DNA of 64,000 bases from Leptospira noumeaensis (lineage in GTDB: Bacteria; Spirochaetota; Leptospiria; Leptospirales; Leptospiraceae), in NCBI RefSeq assembly GCF_004770765.1, contig NZ_RQFK01000026.1, forward strand, positions 1,432,546-1,496,545. Reading direction: 5' to 3'. How positions within the stretch are numbered: position 1 is the stretch's first letter; each line of letters begins with the position of its first letter. The notes below the pieces were generated by a model that worked only from the letters and a program-made list of their open reading frames with translations, did not search any database and was not told the DNA's origin. Positions 53,331 through 61,632 of this stretch are shown piece after piece. A program made the position numbers and the translations under genes.

Positions 53331-53588
53331 ATGAAAAAAATAATAAAAATATTTCTCATTCTACTTTTGACTAATACGTGTCATAGTTCCGAACCAATTT
53401 TTGATCCATTCACAAACGTTCAATACCTCAGTAAAGATTCTTGCATTTCTTTCTTATCTCCAGAAAACGCCCAGATAAAATATATGAAAAATAAAGATAT
53501 AAGTATTTTTTATATGCGATGGGGAGCTTATATTGACATTCTTGAAAATGAAAAAGTAGCAGGAATCTCTATGTTGGAAATTATTTGA
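53331..53588 (+). CDS. Small predicted lipoprotein
   Basis: An 85-residue protein with a classic signal peptide (MKKIIKIFLILLLTNTC) and lipobox-like LTNTC. The short mature part has no recognised domain. It follows the zinc-ribbon gene by 14 nt and shares its AT-rich composition. GGAG directly abuts the ATG, which is too close for a good ribosome site. Confidence 0.62.
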   Translation: MKKIIKIFLILLLTNTCHSSEPIFDPFTNVQYLSKDSCISFLSPENAQIKYMKNKDISIFYMRWGAYIDILENEKVAGISMLEII

Positions 53589-53662
53589 ATTGACCTTTGA
53601 ATTTTCAATGTAAGTGAAGTGTCTCAATATAACTGACGTTACCTGCTTTTTGCACTTACGCC

Positions 53663-55477
53663 CTAGTTCATTGCTTTTAATTTCCAAATTTCAATTTGTC
53701 TCCCTTTCCAAACCAAACTTCCGTTTTGGTTTTCTAATTCTTTTTTATATTCCAAAATTCGAGATTTCGGCCACAAAATTTCATCTGTGAACTCTGGGGA
53801 AAGTACAACATAACAAAAGTATGTTTTTTTGCAAATCGAAGATGCATTTTTGATTTGTTCCAGAGGATAAGTTTTCACCTGGTCTGTAATCTGAAAAGAA
53901 AGGTTGTATTGAGAAAATATAAAAACACCTTTTTCGATTTTTTGATTTTTATCATTATCTGAATTTGACATTATATTCGAATTCAGATTTGTATTTTCAG
54001 ATATATCCTTTAATGGATTCGAAAGAATTAATGTATTTGTTTTTTTTAAATCTTCTCGAATTTCTTCTAAGTTGGGTTGATTCCATGGACTTTTGATGTT
54101 TGTATCCAATGGAAAATTTTGATCGAGTGAGTTCTTCCAAAAAAGACAAGTGAGAATCAAAAAGGCAAAAGATAGGGATATTTTTTTCTCGGATTGGATC
54201 CATAAAATTCCAGTATAGAGGATAAAAGGCATTAGAGAATAACTGTAATACGTATAAACTTCATGGTGCCATGGCCTTGAGGAAAATATATGTGTAGCGT
54301 ATATTAGTCCGATTCCCGAGACTTCGGGAACCATCTGAAAGATTCCGAGTCCCCCGCTCATGATTAGCTCTAGAAAAATTTGGAATGATTTTCTGTAACC
54401 GGTTACTTGTTTGAATGCGGAATGGTATTCCTGTGTGAGAACATTTGTCCAAGTTATGGATTCCGAATTATCTCCAAACATTGGATATATGTAAAATACA
54501 AAACCCATCCAAACTAATGAAATAAAAAAAACAAGTGTTAGTGACGGGATGACAGTTCTTTCTTGAGAAGGAACACTGGTAAGTTCAGTCGAATGTCGGT
54601 TCTCTTTGTATTGATTCCAATGATTGTATAAAAGTTTTAATCCGGTTGGCAGAAAGAACAGAACTAGGTAAATCCCAATATCTTCCTTGATGGAAAGGTA
54701 AAGAATTGTGGCAAATGATAAAATACTATAATAAATCCAAATGCTTCGCGAACGGAGATTTTGTTCCTTCTCACGTTTTTCCCAAACATAAAAAAAGAAA
54801 AGTCCAAAAATCAAAACCAGAACTTCGAAATGAAAGCTGGATCCAATGCGATAGAGATACAATTGATTTGTAACAAGTATCCAGAAAACTAAAAATTTAA
54901 TTCCAAATTCTTTTGAGTTCTTTTTTGTAATTTGATAAGCCCATAGCAGCCAAAGAACGGTTCCCAATTGGTAAACAAAAAATACTCCTGCAGCGAGCCC
55001 CCATCTATTTGGAATCAAACTAACTAACGGAGATAGAACTGCCATTCCCGGTGCAAAGTGATGATGAAGGTAACTTCCTTCTCCTGATTCTGAATAGTAA
55101 CTACTAGTAAATCCGTCACCGTGATAAATAGAGAGGAGGATATCCGAAATGCCAATATAATCCGCATCTTGAAATAAATAAACATCTGCCAGAGACTTTG
55201 TTAAATGGAAGGCATGATTGCTACTTGCCATTAAAAAGAAAATACAGCTGATAAAAAGCAAATAGGGGAGAATAATGATTTGTTTGTCATTTAACAAACC
55301 AAAGTTAGTTGCCAAGGAGTCTAGTTTTGGTTTGGATTTTTTTTCCATCCAGAAACTGAATATGGATAAGAATAATAAAAAAAGAAATACCCCCTTTTGA
55401 AAGGGGGCATGAAAGTTTTTAGGAGAAATAAAGAGAAAAGGAGAAACTAGGCTAAGTAAAAAAAATAAATAAACCAC
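53663..55477 (-). CDS. DUF2079 family polytopic membrane protein
   Basis: A 604-residue protein with ~12 hydrophobic helices. The DUF2079 pattern is visible: SYLHHHFAPGMAVLSPLVSL, then YLYRIGSSFHFEVLVL, and LSIKEDIGIYLVLFF. These proteins resemble GT-C glycosyltransferases, but no activity is known. The C-terminal ~170 residues are soluble. The GTG at 55477 directly follows the stop of the upstream gene (TAAGTG), so translation is likely coupled. Confidence 0.85.
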   Translation of the reverse strand: MVYLFFLLSLVSPFLFISPKNFHAPFQKGVFLFLLFLSIFSFWMEKKSKPKLDSLATNFGLLNDKQIIILPYLLFISCIFFLMASSNHAFHLTKSLADVYLFQDADYIGISDILLSIYHGDGFTSSYYSESGEGSYLHHHFAPGMAVLSPLVSLIPNRWGLAAGVFFVYQLGTVLWLLWAYQITKKNSKEFGIKFLVFWILVTNQLYLYRIGSSFHFEVLVLIFGLFFFYVWEKREKEQNLRSRSIWIYYSILSFATILYLSIKEDIGIYLVLFFLPTGLKLLYNHWNQYKENRHSTELTSVPSQERTVIPSLTLVFFISLVWMGFVFYIYPMFGDNSESITWTNVLTQEYHSAFKQVTGYRKSFQIFLELIMSGGLGIFQMVPEVSGIGLIYATHIFSSRPWHHEVYTYYSYSLMPFILYTGILWIQSEKKISLSFAFLILTCLFWKNSLDQNFPLDTNIKSPWNQPNLEEIREDLKKTNTLILSNPLKDISENTNLNSNIMSNSDNDKNQKIEKGVFIFSQYNLSFQITDQVKTYPLEQIKNASSICKKTYFCYVVLSPEFTDEILWPKSRILEYKKELENQNGSLVWKGRQIEIWKLKAMN

Positions 55478-56269
55478 TTAACGAATAAAGTACAAGACCT
55501 TTCTTTCGCCAATCCGTTCCCGATTGATTTCCACTCGGTTGCGGTAATAATAACCTTTGTCTGGAAATGTTTTAGAGAAAAATTCAAATAAATCCATTTC
55601 AAATAACAACATACATTCAGCCACATCTGTAGCACCAATGGACATAGCCTTTTTTGTATCCACCATCACATGGCGTGAATTGATAAAGTCAGGTTGGATT
55701 TCGTTTGCGATTAATTCAAAATTTGTTTTGGTGATGGTTCCACCGACAGAAGTTTTTTTCCCCCTGCTTTTTGCTTCCGAGATGATTTTTTTAGAAACTC
55801 TTGTGACTTCTTTGTCATCCGGTTTTTTATCCATAGAAGCACTTAAGTCGGATCTAGCGGCTGTTACTTGCTCTAATGCTTGGAAGGGAACAGAATCAAA
55901 GATATCCATCAAATTTCTGTATCCAGTGATGGTTTCCATATTGATTGATTTGTTGTAGGATTCGTATTCAGTAGGTGTCAGAAGGTTCTTCATGGTTTGG
56001 ATGAAGTTTTTTAAGGCGTATTCTGATTCCACCATTGGTGCGGAAATCCCGGAAACACCGATCCTTTGGCAGATGCGGATATCGTTTCTGGCTTCTGGCC
56101 CACCGATTTTGACATAGAGGGGCAAAATTCCTGCAGTGATCGTTTTTAGGAGGGAGATTTCTTCTTCTCCCATGTCCTCGGTTTCCGTACCTGTTTTGAT
56201 GCAGACAAAAGAGTAGTTTTCTTTCATCTCCAGTAAGGTTTTTCGTAAAACGTGGATTGATGTTTCCAT
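55478..56269 (-). CDS. HpcH/HpaI aldolase/citrate lyase-like protein
   Basis: About 263 residues of a TIM-barrel related to HpcH/HpaI aldolases: VKIGGPEARNDIRICQ, GVSGISAPMVESEYALKNF, then KTSVGGTITKTNFELI and QPDFINSRHVM. It lacks a clear full citrate-lyase signature, so the substrate is unknown. The frame is open to 56563 but overlaps lepB there; the ATG at 56269 (METSIHVLRK) with GGAG 11 nt upstream is the most likely start. It is divergent from lepB and joined to the DUF2079 gene. Confidence 0.8.
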   Translation of the reverse strand: METSIHVLRKTLLEMKENYSFVCIKTGTETEDMGEEEISLLKTITAGILPLYVKIGGPEARNDIRICQRIGVSGISAPMVESEYALKNFIQTMKNLLTPTEYESYNKSINMETITGYRNLMDIFDSVPFQALEQVTAARSDLSASMDKKPDDKEVTRVSKKIISEAKSRGKKTSVGGTITKTNFELIANEIQPDFINSRHVMVDTKKAMSIGATDVAECMLLFEMDLFEFFSKTFPDKGYYYRNRVEINRERIGERKVLYFIR

Positions 56270-56346
56270 AAGTAGAAGATCTCCATGTATGGTATCGTCG
56301 ATTCCCGAAAATAGTACAAGTCTTTTGCGCTTTTTTTCCCCCTTTC

Positions 56347-56374
56347 TTGACAGAAAATTCCAATTCCCTAGCTT
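56347..56374 (+). promoter_or_regulatory. Predicted promoter of lepB
   Basis: A perfect TTGACA (56347-56352) with TAGCTT (56369-56374) after a 16-bp spacer. The start of transcription would fall at about the ATG at 56382, where no ribosome site is seen; the message is probably leaderless. Confidence 0.5.
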
Positions 56375-56381
56375 CGAACCT

Positions 56382-57419
56382 ATGGGAATATTCTCCTCCA
56401 TCTTCCAATCCAAATCTAAACAAGATTCCAAAGAACCACCCAAAGAGGGAGCAGCCGCTTCTGGAATTTCCTTCGGGATCATTGTCGTTCTTGTATTTGC
56501 TTTCAAATCATCTATATTAGATGCTAATAATATTCCTTCTGGTTCGATGATCCCCACACTCAAAATTGGGGACTTTTTGTTTGTGAATAAAATGCGTTAT
56601 TCTTTTCGAATGCCTTTTACAGAAAAGGAACTCTTTCGAATTGATGATCCAAAACGTGGTGATATTGTTACTTTTATTCCGCCGGCAACAGCACTTGCCC
56701 AGGAAGAATCAAGGACTGGAATTTTTGCAAAACGTTTTGTCAAACGTGTAGTAGGATTACCAGGTGATACAATTCGAATCACTCGTAAATACATCGATAC
56801 CAAAGATAGGGGAAGAGTACACTTTGCACTCATCGAGTATAAAGAAAAAGGTTCGGAAGAATTTCAATCTTACCAACCGAAAGAAGTTCCTATTGGTAAA
56901 GAACTTTCTGATTTGGACAATTTAGAAGCCACACAAAGGGCTCTCTTTCAAGAAGTGAAACCAGGTTTTGAACATCTAATTCTCGAAGGTTTTGAGGACG
57001 ATCGACGTGCTCATATTTTTGAATATTGTGATTTTTTGCACGGTTGTCAAATCCCCGAGGGCCAATATATGGTTATGGGAGACAACAGAGATGACTCTCA
57101 CGATTCTCGCGCATGGGGATTTGTGAAAAGAGAAGACATCTTAGGTAAGGCACTCATCATATATTTTTCTATCGATTGGAAAGACTCCACTTGTGAATAC
57201 AAAGATGGTCAGGAACTTGCTGAAAAAGGACCAGAGATCGCAGAACGTTTTGAAGGTGATGCACTTGACAGACGTTGTCACTATACAGAAGTTTTTTCCT
57301 CACATAATTCTCGTTATAGAGACGATGAGTCCAGATTGGGATGGATTGAAAGAACTCTTCGTTATCGTTTGTGGAGACTGAGTGTTAGGTGGGAGCGTAT
57401 TGGGCGGATTCTCCAGTAA
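56382..57419 (+). CDS. lepB: Signal peptidase I
   Basis: A 345-residue type I signal peptidase. It has one membrane anchor at ~29-45, the catalytic Ser55 in NNIPSGSMIPTLK, the general-base Lys121 in FVKRVVGLPGDTI, and the conserved box MGDNRDDSHDSRAWGF. Cleaves Sec signal peptides at the outer face of the inner membrane. The ATG at 56382 is the natural start; the frame is open to 56289. An extra ~100 residues between boxes enlarge the periplasmic part. AtpZ-like gene follows by 1 nt. Confidence 0.95.
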   Translation: MGIFSSIFQSKSKQDSKEPPKEGAAASGISFGIIVVLVFAFKSSILDANNIPSGSMIPTLKIGDFLFVNKMRYSFRMPFTEKELFRIDDPKRGDIVTFIPPATALAQEESRTGIFAKRFVKRVVGLPGDTIRITRKYIDTKDRGRVHFALIEYKEKGSEEFQSYQPKEVPIGKELSDLDNLEATQRALFQEVKPGFEHLILEGFEDDRRAHIFEYCDFLHGCQIPEGQYMVMGDNRDDSHDSRAWGFVKREDILGKALIIYFSIDWKDSTCEYKDGQELAEKGPEIAERFEGDALDRRCHYTEVFSSHNSRYRDDESRLGWIERTLRYRLWRLSVRWERIGRILQ

Positions 57420-57420
57420 A

Positions 57421-57648
57421 ATGGTAGGTGAATCTGAAAAACCATCCAATAAAAAACCGGAGAAGTCCTCTATGGCAATGGCTGGCGCCGGTTTTGAATT
57501 TGTATCTTCTATCGCGCTTTTTGTGGTGGGCGGATATTACTTAGACGAATATTTAAAAACAGAACCACTCTGGCTTCTGATAGGATTCTTTTTTGGTTTT
57601 ATCTTAGCTTTTTATTCCCTCATCAAACGAGCCAAAGAAAACGAATAA
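57421..57648 (+). CDS. atpZ: AtpZ/AtpI-family membrane protein
   Basis: A 75-residue protein with two hydrophobic helices (FEFVSSIALFVVGGYYLDEYL and LWLLIGFFFGFILAFYSLI). The pattern GFEF-x-GYYLDE fits the AtpZ/AtpI family that helps assemble the F1F0-ATPase c-ring or carries Mg2+. It starts at the ATG at 57421, one base after the lepB stop. The ATP synthase genes are not in the window. Confidence 0.78.
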   Translation: MVGESEKPSNKKPEKSSMAMAGAGFEFVSSIALFVVGGYYLDEYLKTEPLWLLIGFFFGFILAFYSLIKRAKENE

Positions 57649-57714
57649 AATTCGGAAACTGGCTCCAATTAAATTCTTGACGCCATCCTTCTTTGCAAAA
57701 AACTTTTAAGTGTC

Positions 57715-57849
57715 ATGGGTAAACAGACAACTTCAAAAAGCGAAATCATGGATTCCATGCCCGTTCTTGGATTGTCTTCCTATGTCCTCTCTACTCTCGT
57801 CCTAGTCGTCGTTGTAGTCTCCTCATACATACGTAGCTTTCTGTCATAA
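57715..57849 (+). CDS. Leucine/valine-rich leader peptide of the acetolactate synthase gene
   Basis: A 44-codon reading frame. Codons 28-35 read Leu-Val-Leu-Val-Val-Val-Val-Val; the C-terminus is SSYIRSFLS. It ends 70 nt before the acetolactate synthase start. The same layout occurs in the E. coli ivbL leader, also a short Val/Leu-rich peptide before an isozyme I gene. The last codons (57836-57845) can pair with 57872-57881. TTGACG lies 38 nt before the ATG. Alternative view: a small membrane protein with one hydrophobic helix. Confidence 0.72.
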   Translation: MGKQTTSKSEIMDSMPVLGLSSYVLSTLVLVVVVVSSYIRSFLS

Positions 57850-57899
57850 ATTCTCAATTGTTTCCTCGGTCGACAGAAAGCAAAAGTCGACGGGGAAAC
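57836..57899 (+). promoter_or_regulatory. Attenuator with two mutually exclusive RNA hairpins
   Basis: GCTTTCTGTC (57836-57845) is perfectly complementary to GACAGAAAGC (57872-57881). The second strand overlaps the competing hairpin, in which 57860-57867 and GTCGAC (57869-57874) pair with GTCGAC (57886-57891) and 57892-57899. A ribosome paused in the Val run would leave the first arm free; one at the stop codon would cover it and let the second hairpin form. No T-run follows, so termination may be Rho-dependent or the effect translational. Confidence 0.65.
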
Positions 57900-57919
57900 C
57901 AACAAGAGAGAGGATCTTT

Positions 57920-59614
57920 ATGTCGGAACATATCACCGTAAGTCAATATATCATTCGTTTTTTAGAATCAAAGGGAATTACTTGGATTCCAGGAGTTCCA
58001 GGTGGAACCATATTGCCGTTATACGAAAGTTTGGCGCAGTCATCCATCGAACATGTATTAGCAAGGCATGAACAAGGAGCCGGATTTATCGCACAAGGGA
58101 GAGCAAGGAGCACGGGAGAGGTGAGTGCCGTATTTGTTTCCTCTGGGCCAGGGGTTGCCAATCTGATGACAGCTGTTGCCGATGCACAAAGGGATTCGGT
58201 TCCTTTACTTGTATTCTCTGGTCAAGTTCCATTAGCATTAATGGGAACTGATGCGTTTCAGGAATTACCAACAGCAAAGATTGTATCTTCTATTGTTAAA
58301 AGAGTTTATTTGATCCAAGAGCCAAACCAAATTATAGAAACCTTAGAGGATGCATATCAGTTATGCGGAGAAAGAAAAATGGGCCCAGTTTGGATTGATC
58401 TACCAAAAGACATCCAAACAAAAACAATTTCCTTACCTAAGGAAACCTTTGGTTTAGATTCTTATATAAAATCAAATTCAAACATTGATCTTTTACCAAT
58501 AGAAAACGATAAATCCTTTGAAAGTATTCATATCTTTTTAAAGGAATTTAAAATTTTACTCGATGAGTCTAAGTTTCCCTTACTTTACATAGGTGGAGGG
58601 GCCAAAAAAGAATACTTAAGGTTACGAGAGTTTGTATCCCGTTTCCAAATCCCTGCTGTAACCACTCTTATGGGTCTTGGGATTTTCGAAAAAGAAGATC
58701 CGATGAATTTAGGAATGATGGGTATGCATGGAACTGTAGTTGCCAATGAAGCGCTTGGTGGTTGTGATTTGCTCATTGCAATCGGTGTTCGTTTTGATGA
58801 CCGCGCAACAGGTGACATTCAAAAGTTTTGTAACCAGGCGAAAGTCATACATATTGATATCGATGCTCGGGAAATTGGCAAAAATAAAGCAGTGACTTTG
58901 AGTTTACAAAAAGACATTACAGAAGTTCTTCACTTTCTATTAGAAGAAGAATTTTCAATTGAGAATAAAGATTCTTTGTTACAGATCGAAACTTGGAAAC
59001 AAATACGGGAAGATCATCCAATGAAATCGATTCTTTTGGATTTTGCTTCGGTTTTGCCAGGAGGCGAACATTTTGTACTTACAGATGTAGGCCAACACCA
59101 GATGTGGGTAGCCCAATATTTTCCTTTTCTTAGTCCAATGTCCTGGATCACTTCCGGTGGACAAGGTACGATGGGATTTGGTCTTCCCACTGCCATTGGT
59201 GTGGCTTTAAGTCATAAAGATGCTCAAGTGTTTTGTTTTACTGGTGACGGATCGATTATGATGAACTTACAAGAGTTGTCTACTCTAAAGGAACAGAACC
59301 TAAATGTAAAAATTATCTTAATCAATAATGAACATTTGGGACTCGTCAAACAACAACAAGATTTGTTTTACGGAAGTCTGTATTCTGGATCGAAATTTCA
59401 TTTTCATCCCGACTTTTCTTTGTTATGCCAATCTTTTGGAATTGGATACTTTGAATGGGATTGGAATTTAGGAGTTAATGATTTAGAAAAAGTTTTGGAA
59501 ACAAAAGGGCCGGCTTTGATTGAGGTGAGAGTTCCATCTGGTTGGGGAGTGTATCCATTTGTTCCTGGTGGGAAATCCAACCAAGAGTATATCCTCGAAA
59601 AGATTGTAACCTAA
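57920..59614 (+). CDS. ilvB: Acetolactate synthase large subunit, E. coli isozyme I (IlvB)-type
   Basis: A 564-residue ThDP enzyme. Motifs: the catalytic Glu in LARHEQGAGFIAQG, VSSGPGVANLMTAVADA, the FAD-associated VRFDDRATGDI, and the ThDP-binding GDGSIMMNLQELST with INNEHLG. The segment LGLVKQQQDLFY has Gln where most acetolactate synthases have Trp; E. coli IlvB also has Gln there. It condenses two pyruvates to acetolactate for valine and leucine. AGAGAGGATC precedes the ATG. No small regulatory subunit gene follows. Confidence 0.93.
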   Translation: MSEHITVSQYIIRFLESKGITWIPGVPGGTILPLYESLAQSSIEHVLARHEQGAGFIAQGRARSTGEVSAVFVSSGPGVANLMTAVADAQRDSVPLLVFSGQVPLALMGTDAFQELPTAKIVSSIVKRVYLIQEPNQIIETLEDAYQLCGERKMGPVWIDLPKDIQTKTISLPKETFGLDSYIKSNSNIDLLPIENDKSFESIHIFLKEFKILLDESKFPLLYIGGGAKKEYLRLREFVSRFQIPAVTTLMGLGIFEKEDPMNLGMMGMHGTVVANEALGGCDLLIAIGVRFDDRATGDIQKFCNQAKVIHIDIDAREIGKNKAVTLSLQKDITEVLHFLLEEEFSIENKDSLLQIETWKQIREDHPMKSILLDFASVLPGGEHFVLTDVGQHQMWVAQYFPFLSPMSWITSGGQGTMGFGLPTAIGVALSHKDAQVFCFTGDGSIMMNLQELSTLKEQNLNVKIILINNEHLGLVKQQQDLFYGSLYSGSKFHFHPDFSLLCQSFGIGYFEWDWNLGVNDLEKVLETKGPALIEVRVPSGWGVYPFVPGGKSNQEYILEKIVT

Positions 59615-59623
59615 GGACGAAAC

Positions 59624-59646
59624 TCCGAGGGAAAAACTCCCTCGGA
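59624..59646. terminator. Hairpin between ilvB and glnK, probable bidirectional terminator
   Basis: TCCGAGGGA (59624-59632) and TCCCTCGGA (59638-59646) form a 9-bp stem with a 5-nt loop in the gap between two convergent genes. The T-run is weak on both strands. Confidence 0.55.
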
Positions 59647-59660
59647 TCACCAAAATTTTG

Positions 59661-60008
59661 TTAGATGGCTTTACTACCTCGTTCTCCGCTACGAATACGA
59701 ATCACTTCTTCTAGTGGCATCACGAAAATTTTTCCATCGCCGATTTTACCTTCAGGGCCAGTTTTAGCGGCCTTTAAAATGGCATCTACGGTGGGTTTTA
59801 CAAATTCATCGTTGACTGCGATTTCTAATCTTACCTTTCTAAGGAGGTTTACTTGGTATTCATGTCCACGGAATACTTCGGTTTTTCCCTTTTGTTGGCC
59901 ATAACCCTGTACGTCACTGACTGTTAAACGATAGATTTCATTTTTAGTAAGTTCATTTTTTACTTCTTCTAACTTATGTGGTTGGATGATTGCAATGACT
60001 AATTTCAT
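59661..60008 (-). CDS. glnK: Nitrogen regulatory protein P-II (GlnK)
   Basis: A 115-residue P-II trimer subunit. It begins MKLVIAIIQPHKLEEVKNEL; the T-loop carries Tyr in FRGHEYQVNLLRK (the uridylylation site), and the B and C loops are TGPEGKIGDGKIFVMPLEE and VIRIRSGERGSKAI. It blocks the ammonium channel AmtB when nitrogen is plentiful. AGGT lies 7 nt before the ATG, 5 nt after amtB. The partnership with amtB argues for GlnK over GlnB. Confidence 0.95.
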   Translation of the reverse strand: MKLVIAIIQPHKLEEVKNELTKNEIYRLTVSDVQGYGQQKGKTEVFRGHEYQVNLLRKVRLEIAVNDEFVKPTVDAILKAAKTGPEGKIGDGKIFVMPLEEVIRIRSGERGSKAI

Positions 60009-60013
60009 ATTGA

Positions 60014-61303
60014 TTACCTGATATCATATCCTTTTTCACCATGGATCTCTTGGTCGAGTCCAGTGATTTCTTTATCTTCTTCAATTCTAAATCCAATTGT
60101 TTTTTCGATTACGAGTGCAAGTATATAGGAAACTACAAAAGAATAAACAGCAGTAGCAACAACACTCAGTATTTGAGCCGTTATTTGATTTCCTAAGGTC
60201 ATTCCTTCTGCGAGTTCTAAAGCAAAGATTCCTGTAAGGACTGCACCAAAGGCCCCGCCTGCACCATGGATTCCAAAGGCATCAAGAGTATCGTCATACC
60301 CAAGTTTACCCTTAAGCAAAATTGCCATATAACAAATGGGGGATACTAAAAATCCCATAATCATTGCTCCTTGAACTCCCACATAACCGGAAGCAGGTGT
60401 AATGACGACAAGGCCCGCTACAATTCCAGAAGCTGCGCCAAGTGCTGTCGCTTTTTTTGTATGTAACCATTCAATGAGTAACCAACTAGCTCCAGCTGCG
60501 GCTGGCGCAATGAGCGTCACTAAAAAGGCTCTTGCTGCAAGTCCGTTGACTGCGAGACCAGACCCTGCATTGAAACCGAACCATCCAAACCACAAAAGAC
60601 CAGAGCCAAGTAATGTATAAGTCATGTTATTTGGATGGGTTAATAATCCTGCATCACCTTTACGTTTACCAATGACAATGGCAGCAGCAAGACCCGCAAT
60701 CCCTGAAATCAAATGGACTACTGTTCCTCCTGCAAAATCAAGAGCATTCATTTTTAACAACCAACCTGAATCGGCCCAAACCCAATGTGCAACTGGGTCA
60801 TAAACTAACGTTGACCATACGAGTATGAAAACAACATAGGCGGAGAGTTTGATTCTTTCTGCGATTGCCCCAGAGATCAGCGCTGGTGTGATGATGGCAA
60901 ACATTCCTTGGAAGAGAAAGTGTACGTAAGTTGGGATCGTACCCTTTACGGAATCGAGATTTATGCCATTCAGGAATGCTAAATCGAAATTTCCGATATA
61001 AGGATTCTCGCCAGAAAAAGCAAAACTATATCCAAAAATAGTCCATTGTAATGTCATCACGATGATAGCAACAAAGCTATGCATCATAGTTGATAAAACA
61101 TTTTTGGAACGAACGATACCACCGTAGAACAAGGCGAGTCCTGGGATCATAAAAAACACAAATGCAGAAGAAACTAACATCCAAGCCGTATCTGACTTAT
61201 CGATGGTAGGGGGGGATGGTAGTTCTCCTTCAGCAGCCAAAAATCCTGGCAAGAGGAAAAGTGCACATACCAACAAAGGCCGTAAGACCAATTGTATATT
61301 CAT
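60014..61303 (-). CDS. amtB: Ammonium transporter AmtB
   Basis: A 429-residue channel with a cleavable-looking signal sequence at the start and 11 membrane helices. Conserved stretches include DTAWMLVSSAFVFFMIPGLALF, the twin-His region with VVHLISGIAGLAAA and IHGAGGAFGAVLTGIF, and FGWFGFNAGS. The start is ATG 61303 with GGAG 7 nt upstream; the frame is open to 61315. First gene of amtB-glnK; no NtrC/sigma-54 site was seen upstream. Confidence 0.96.
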   Translation of the reverse strand: MNIQLVLRPLLVCALFLLPGFLAAEGELPSPPTIDKSDTAWMLVSSAFVFFMIPGLALFYGGIVRSKNVLSTMMHSFVAIIVMTLQWTIFGYSFAFSGENPYIGNFDLAFLNGINLDSVKGTIPTYVHFLFQGMFAIITPALISGAIAERIKLSAYVVFILVWSTLVYDPVAHWVWADSGWLLKMNALDFAGGTVVHLISGIAGLAAAIVIGKRKGDAGLLTHPNNMTYTLLGSGLLWFGWFGFNAGSGLAVNGLAARAFLVTLIAPAAAGASWLLIEWLHTKKATALGAASGIVAGLVVITPASGYVGVQGAMIMGFLVSPICYMAILLKGKLGYDDTLDAFGIHGAGGAFGAVLTGIFALELAEGMTLGNQITAQILSVVATAVYSFVVSYILALVIEKTIGFRIEEDKEITGLDQEIHGEKGYDIR

Positions 61304-61590
61304 TGTTTGCTCCAAATATCTTTTTTGAGATGTGAAATAAAATTCGTATCATTACGATTGGTTTCTCTTTTGAAAGCGAGTCAATTCTGCGAAACTAGGA
61401 ACTTTTTTGTAAAAAATATTGGGGAATCAGGAAGCTGGTGGTCAGATTCGTGAGGTTGTGGTAAGGCGATGGTATTGGGAGGCGGGTCTAGTTCCCGACC
61501 CAAATCAGGGCGGGGATAGTTAGATTCACGACCTCGCGGCTGAAAAACCTCAAAAACTAGCTGAAATCTAAATAAAAAGATTGAACAAAA
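61304..61590. other. Intergenic region between amtB and gpx
   Basis: The gap from the amtB start to the gpx start is 329 nt. It includes the amtB promoter on the minus strand, a copy of GAAAGCGAGT (61372-61381), and a GC-rich repeat at 61474-61516. No small gene was recognised. Confidence 0.55.
61474..61516. repeat. GC-rich intergenic repeat, copy A
   Basis: Contains ATTGGGAGGCGGGT, then TTCCCGACCCA, then AGGGCGGGGAT. The same ordered blocks recur at 63917-63964. GCGGGT and ACCC-like parts can pair to a hairpin. Confidence 0.6.
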
Positions 61591-61610
61591 TTAGATTGTG
61601 CACAATCTAA
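61591..61610. promoter_or_regulatory. 20-bp perfect palindrome upstream of gpx, probable OhrR operator
   Basis: TTAGATTGTGCACAATCTAA is its own reverse complement. It lies 22 nt before the gpx start codon and just downstream of a TTGAAC box (61581-61586), so a bound dimer would block transcription. The gene for an OhrR-type regulator is second in the same operon. Confidence 0.75.
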
Positions 61611-61632
61611 AATGCAAATAGGGAGACCAAAT

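Noticed and set aside
56270..56563. Longer HpcH/HpaI-like protein extending to 56563
   Set aside because: This would overlap the lepB coding region on the opposite strand; barrel homology begins after the ATG at 56269.
57860..57899. Intrinsic terminator in the ilvB leader
   Set aside because: The hairpin is strong but no T-run follows, so it was described as part of an attenuator without claiming intrinsic termination.
61304..61400. NtrC/sigma-54 control of amtB-glnK
   Set aside because: No GG-N10-GC type -24/-12 element or NtrC palindrome could be found upstream of amtB.
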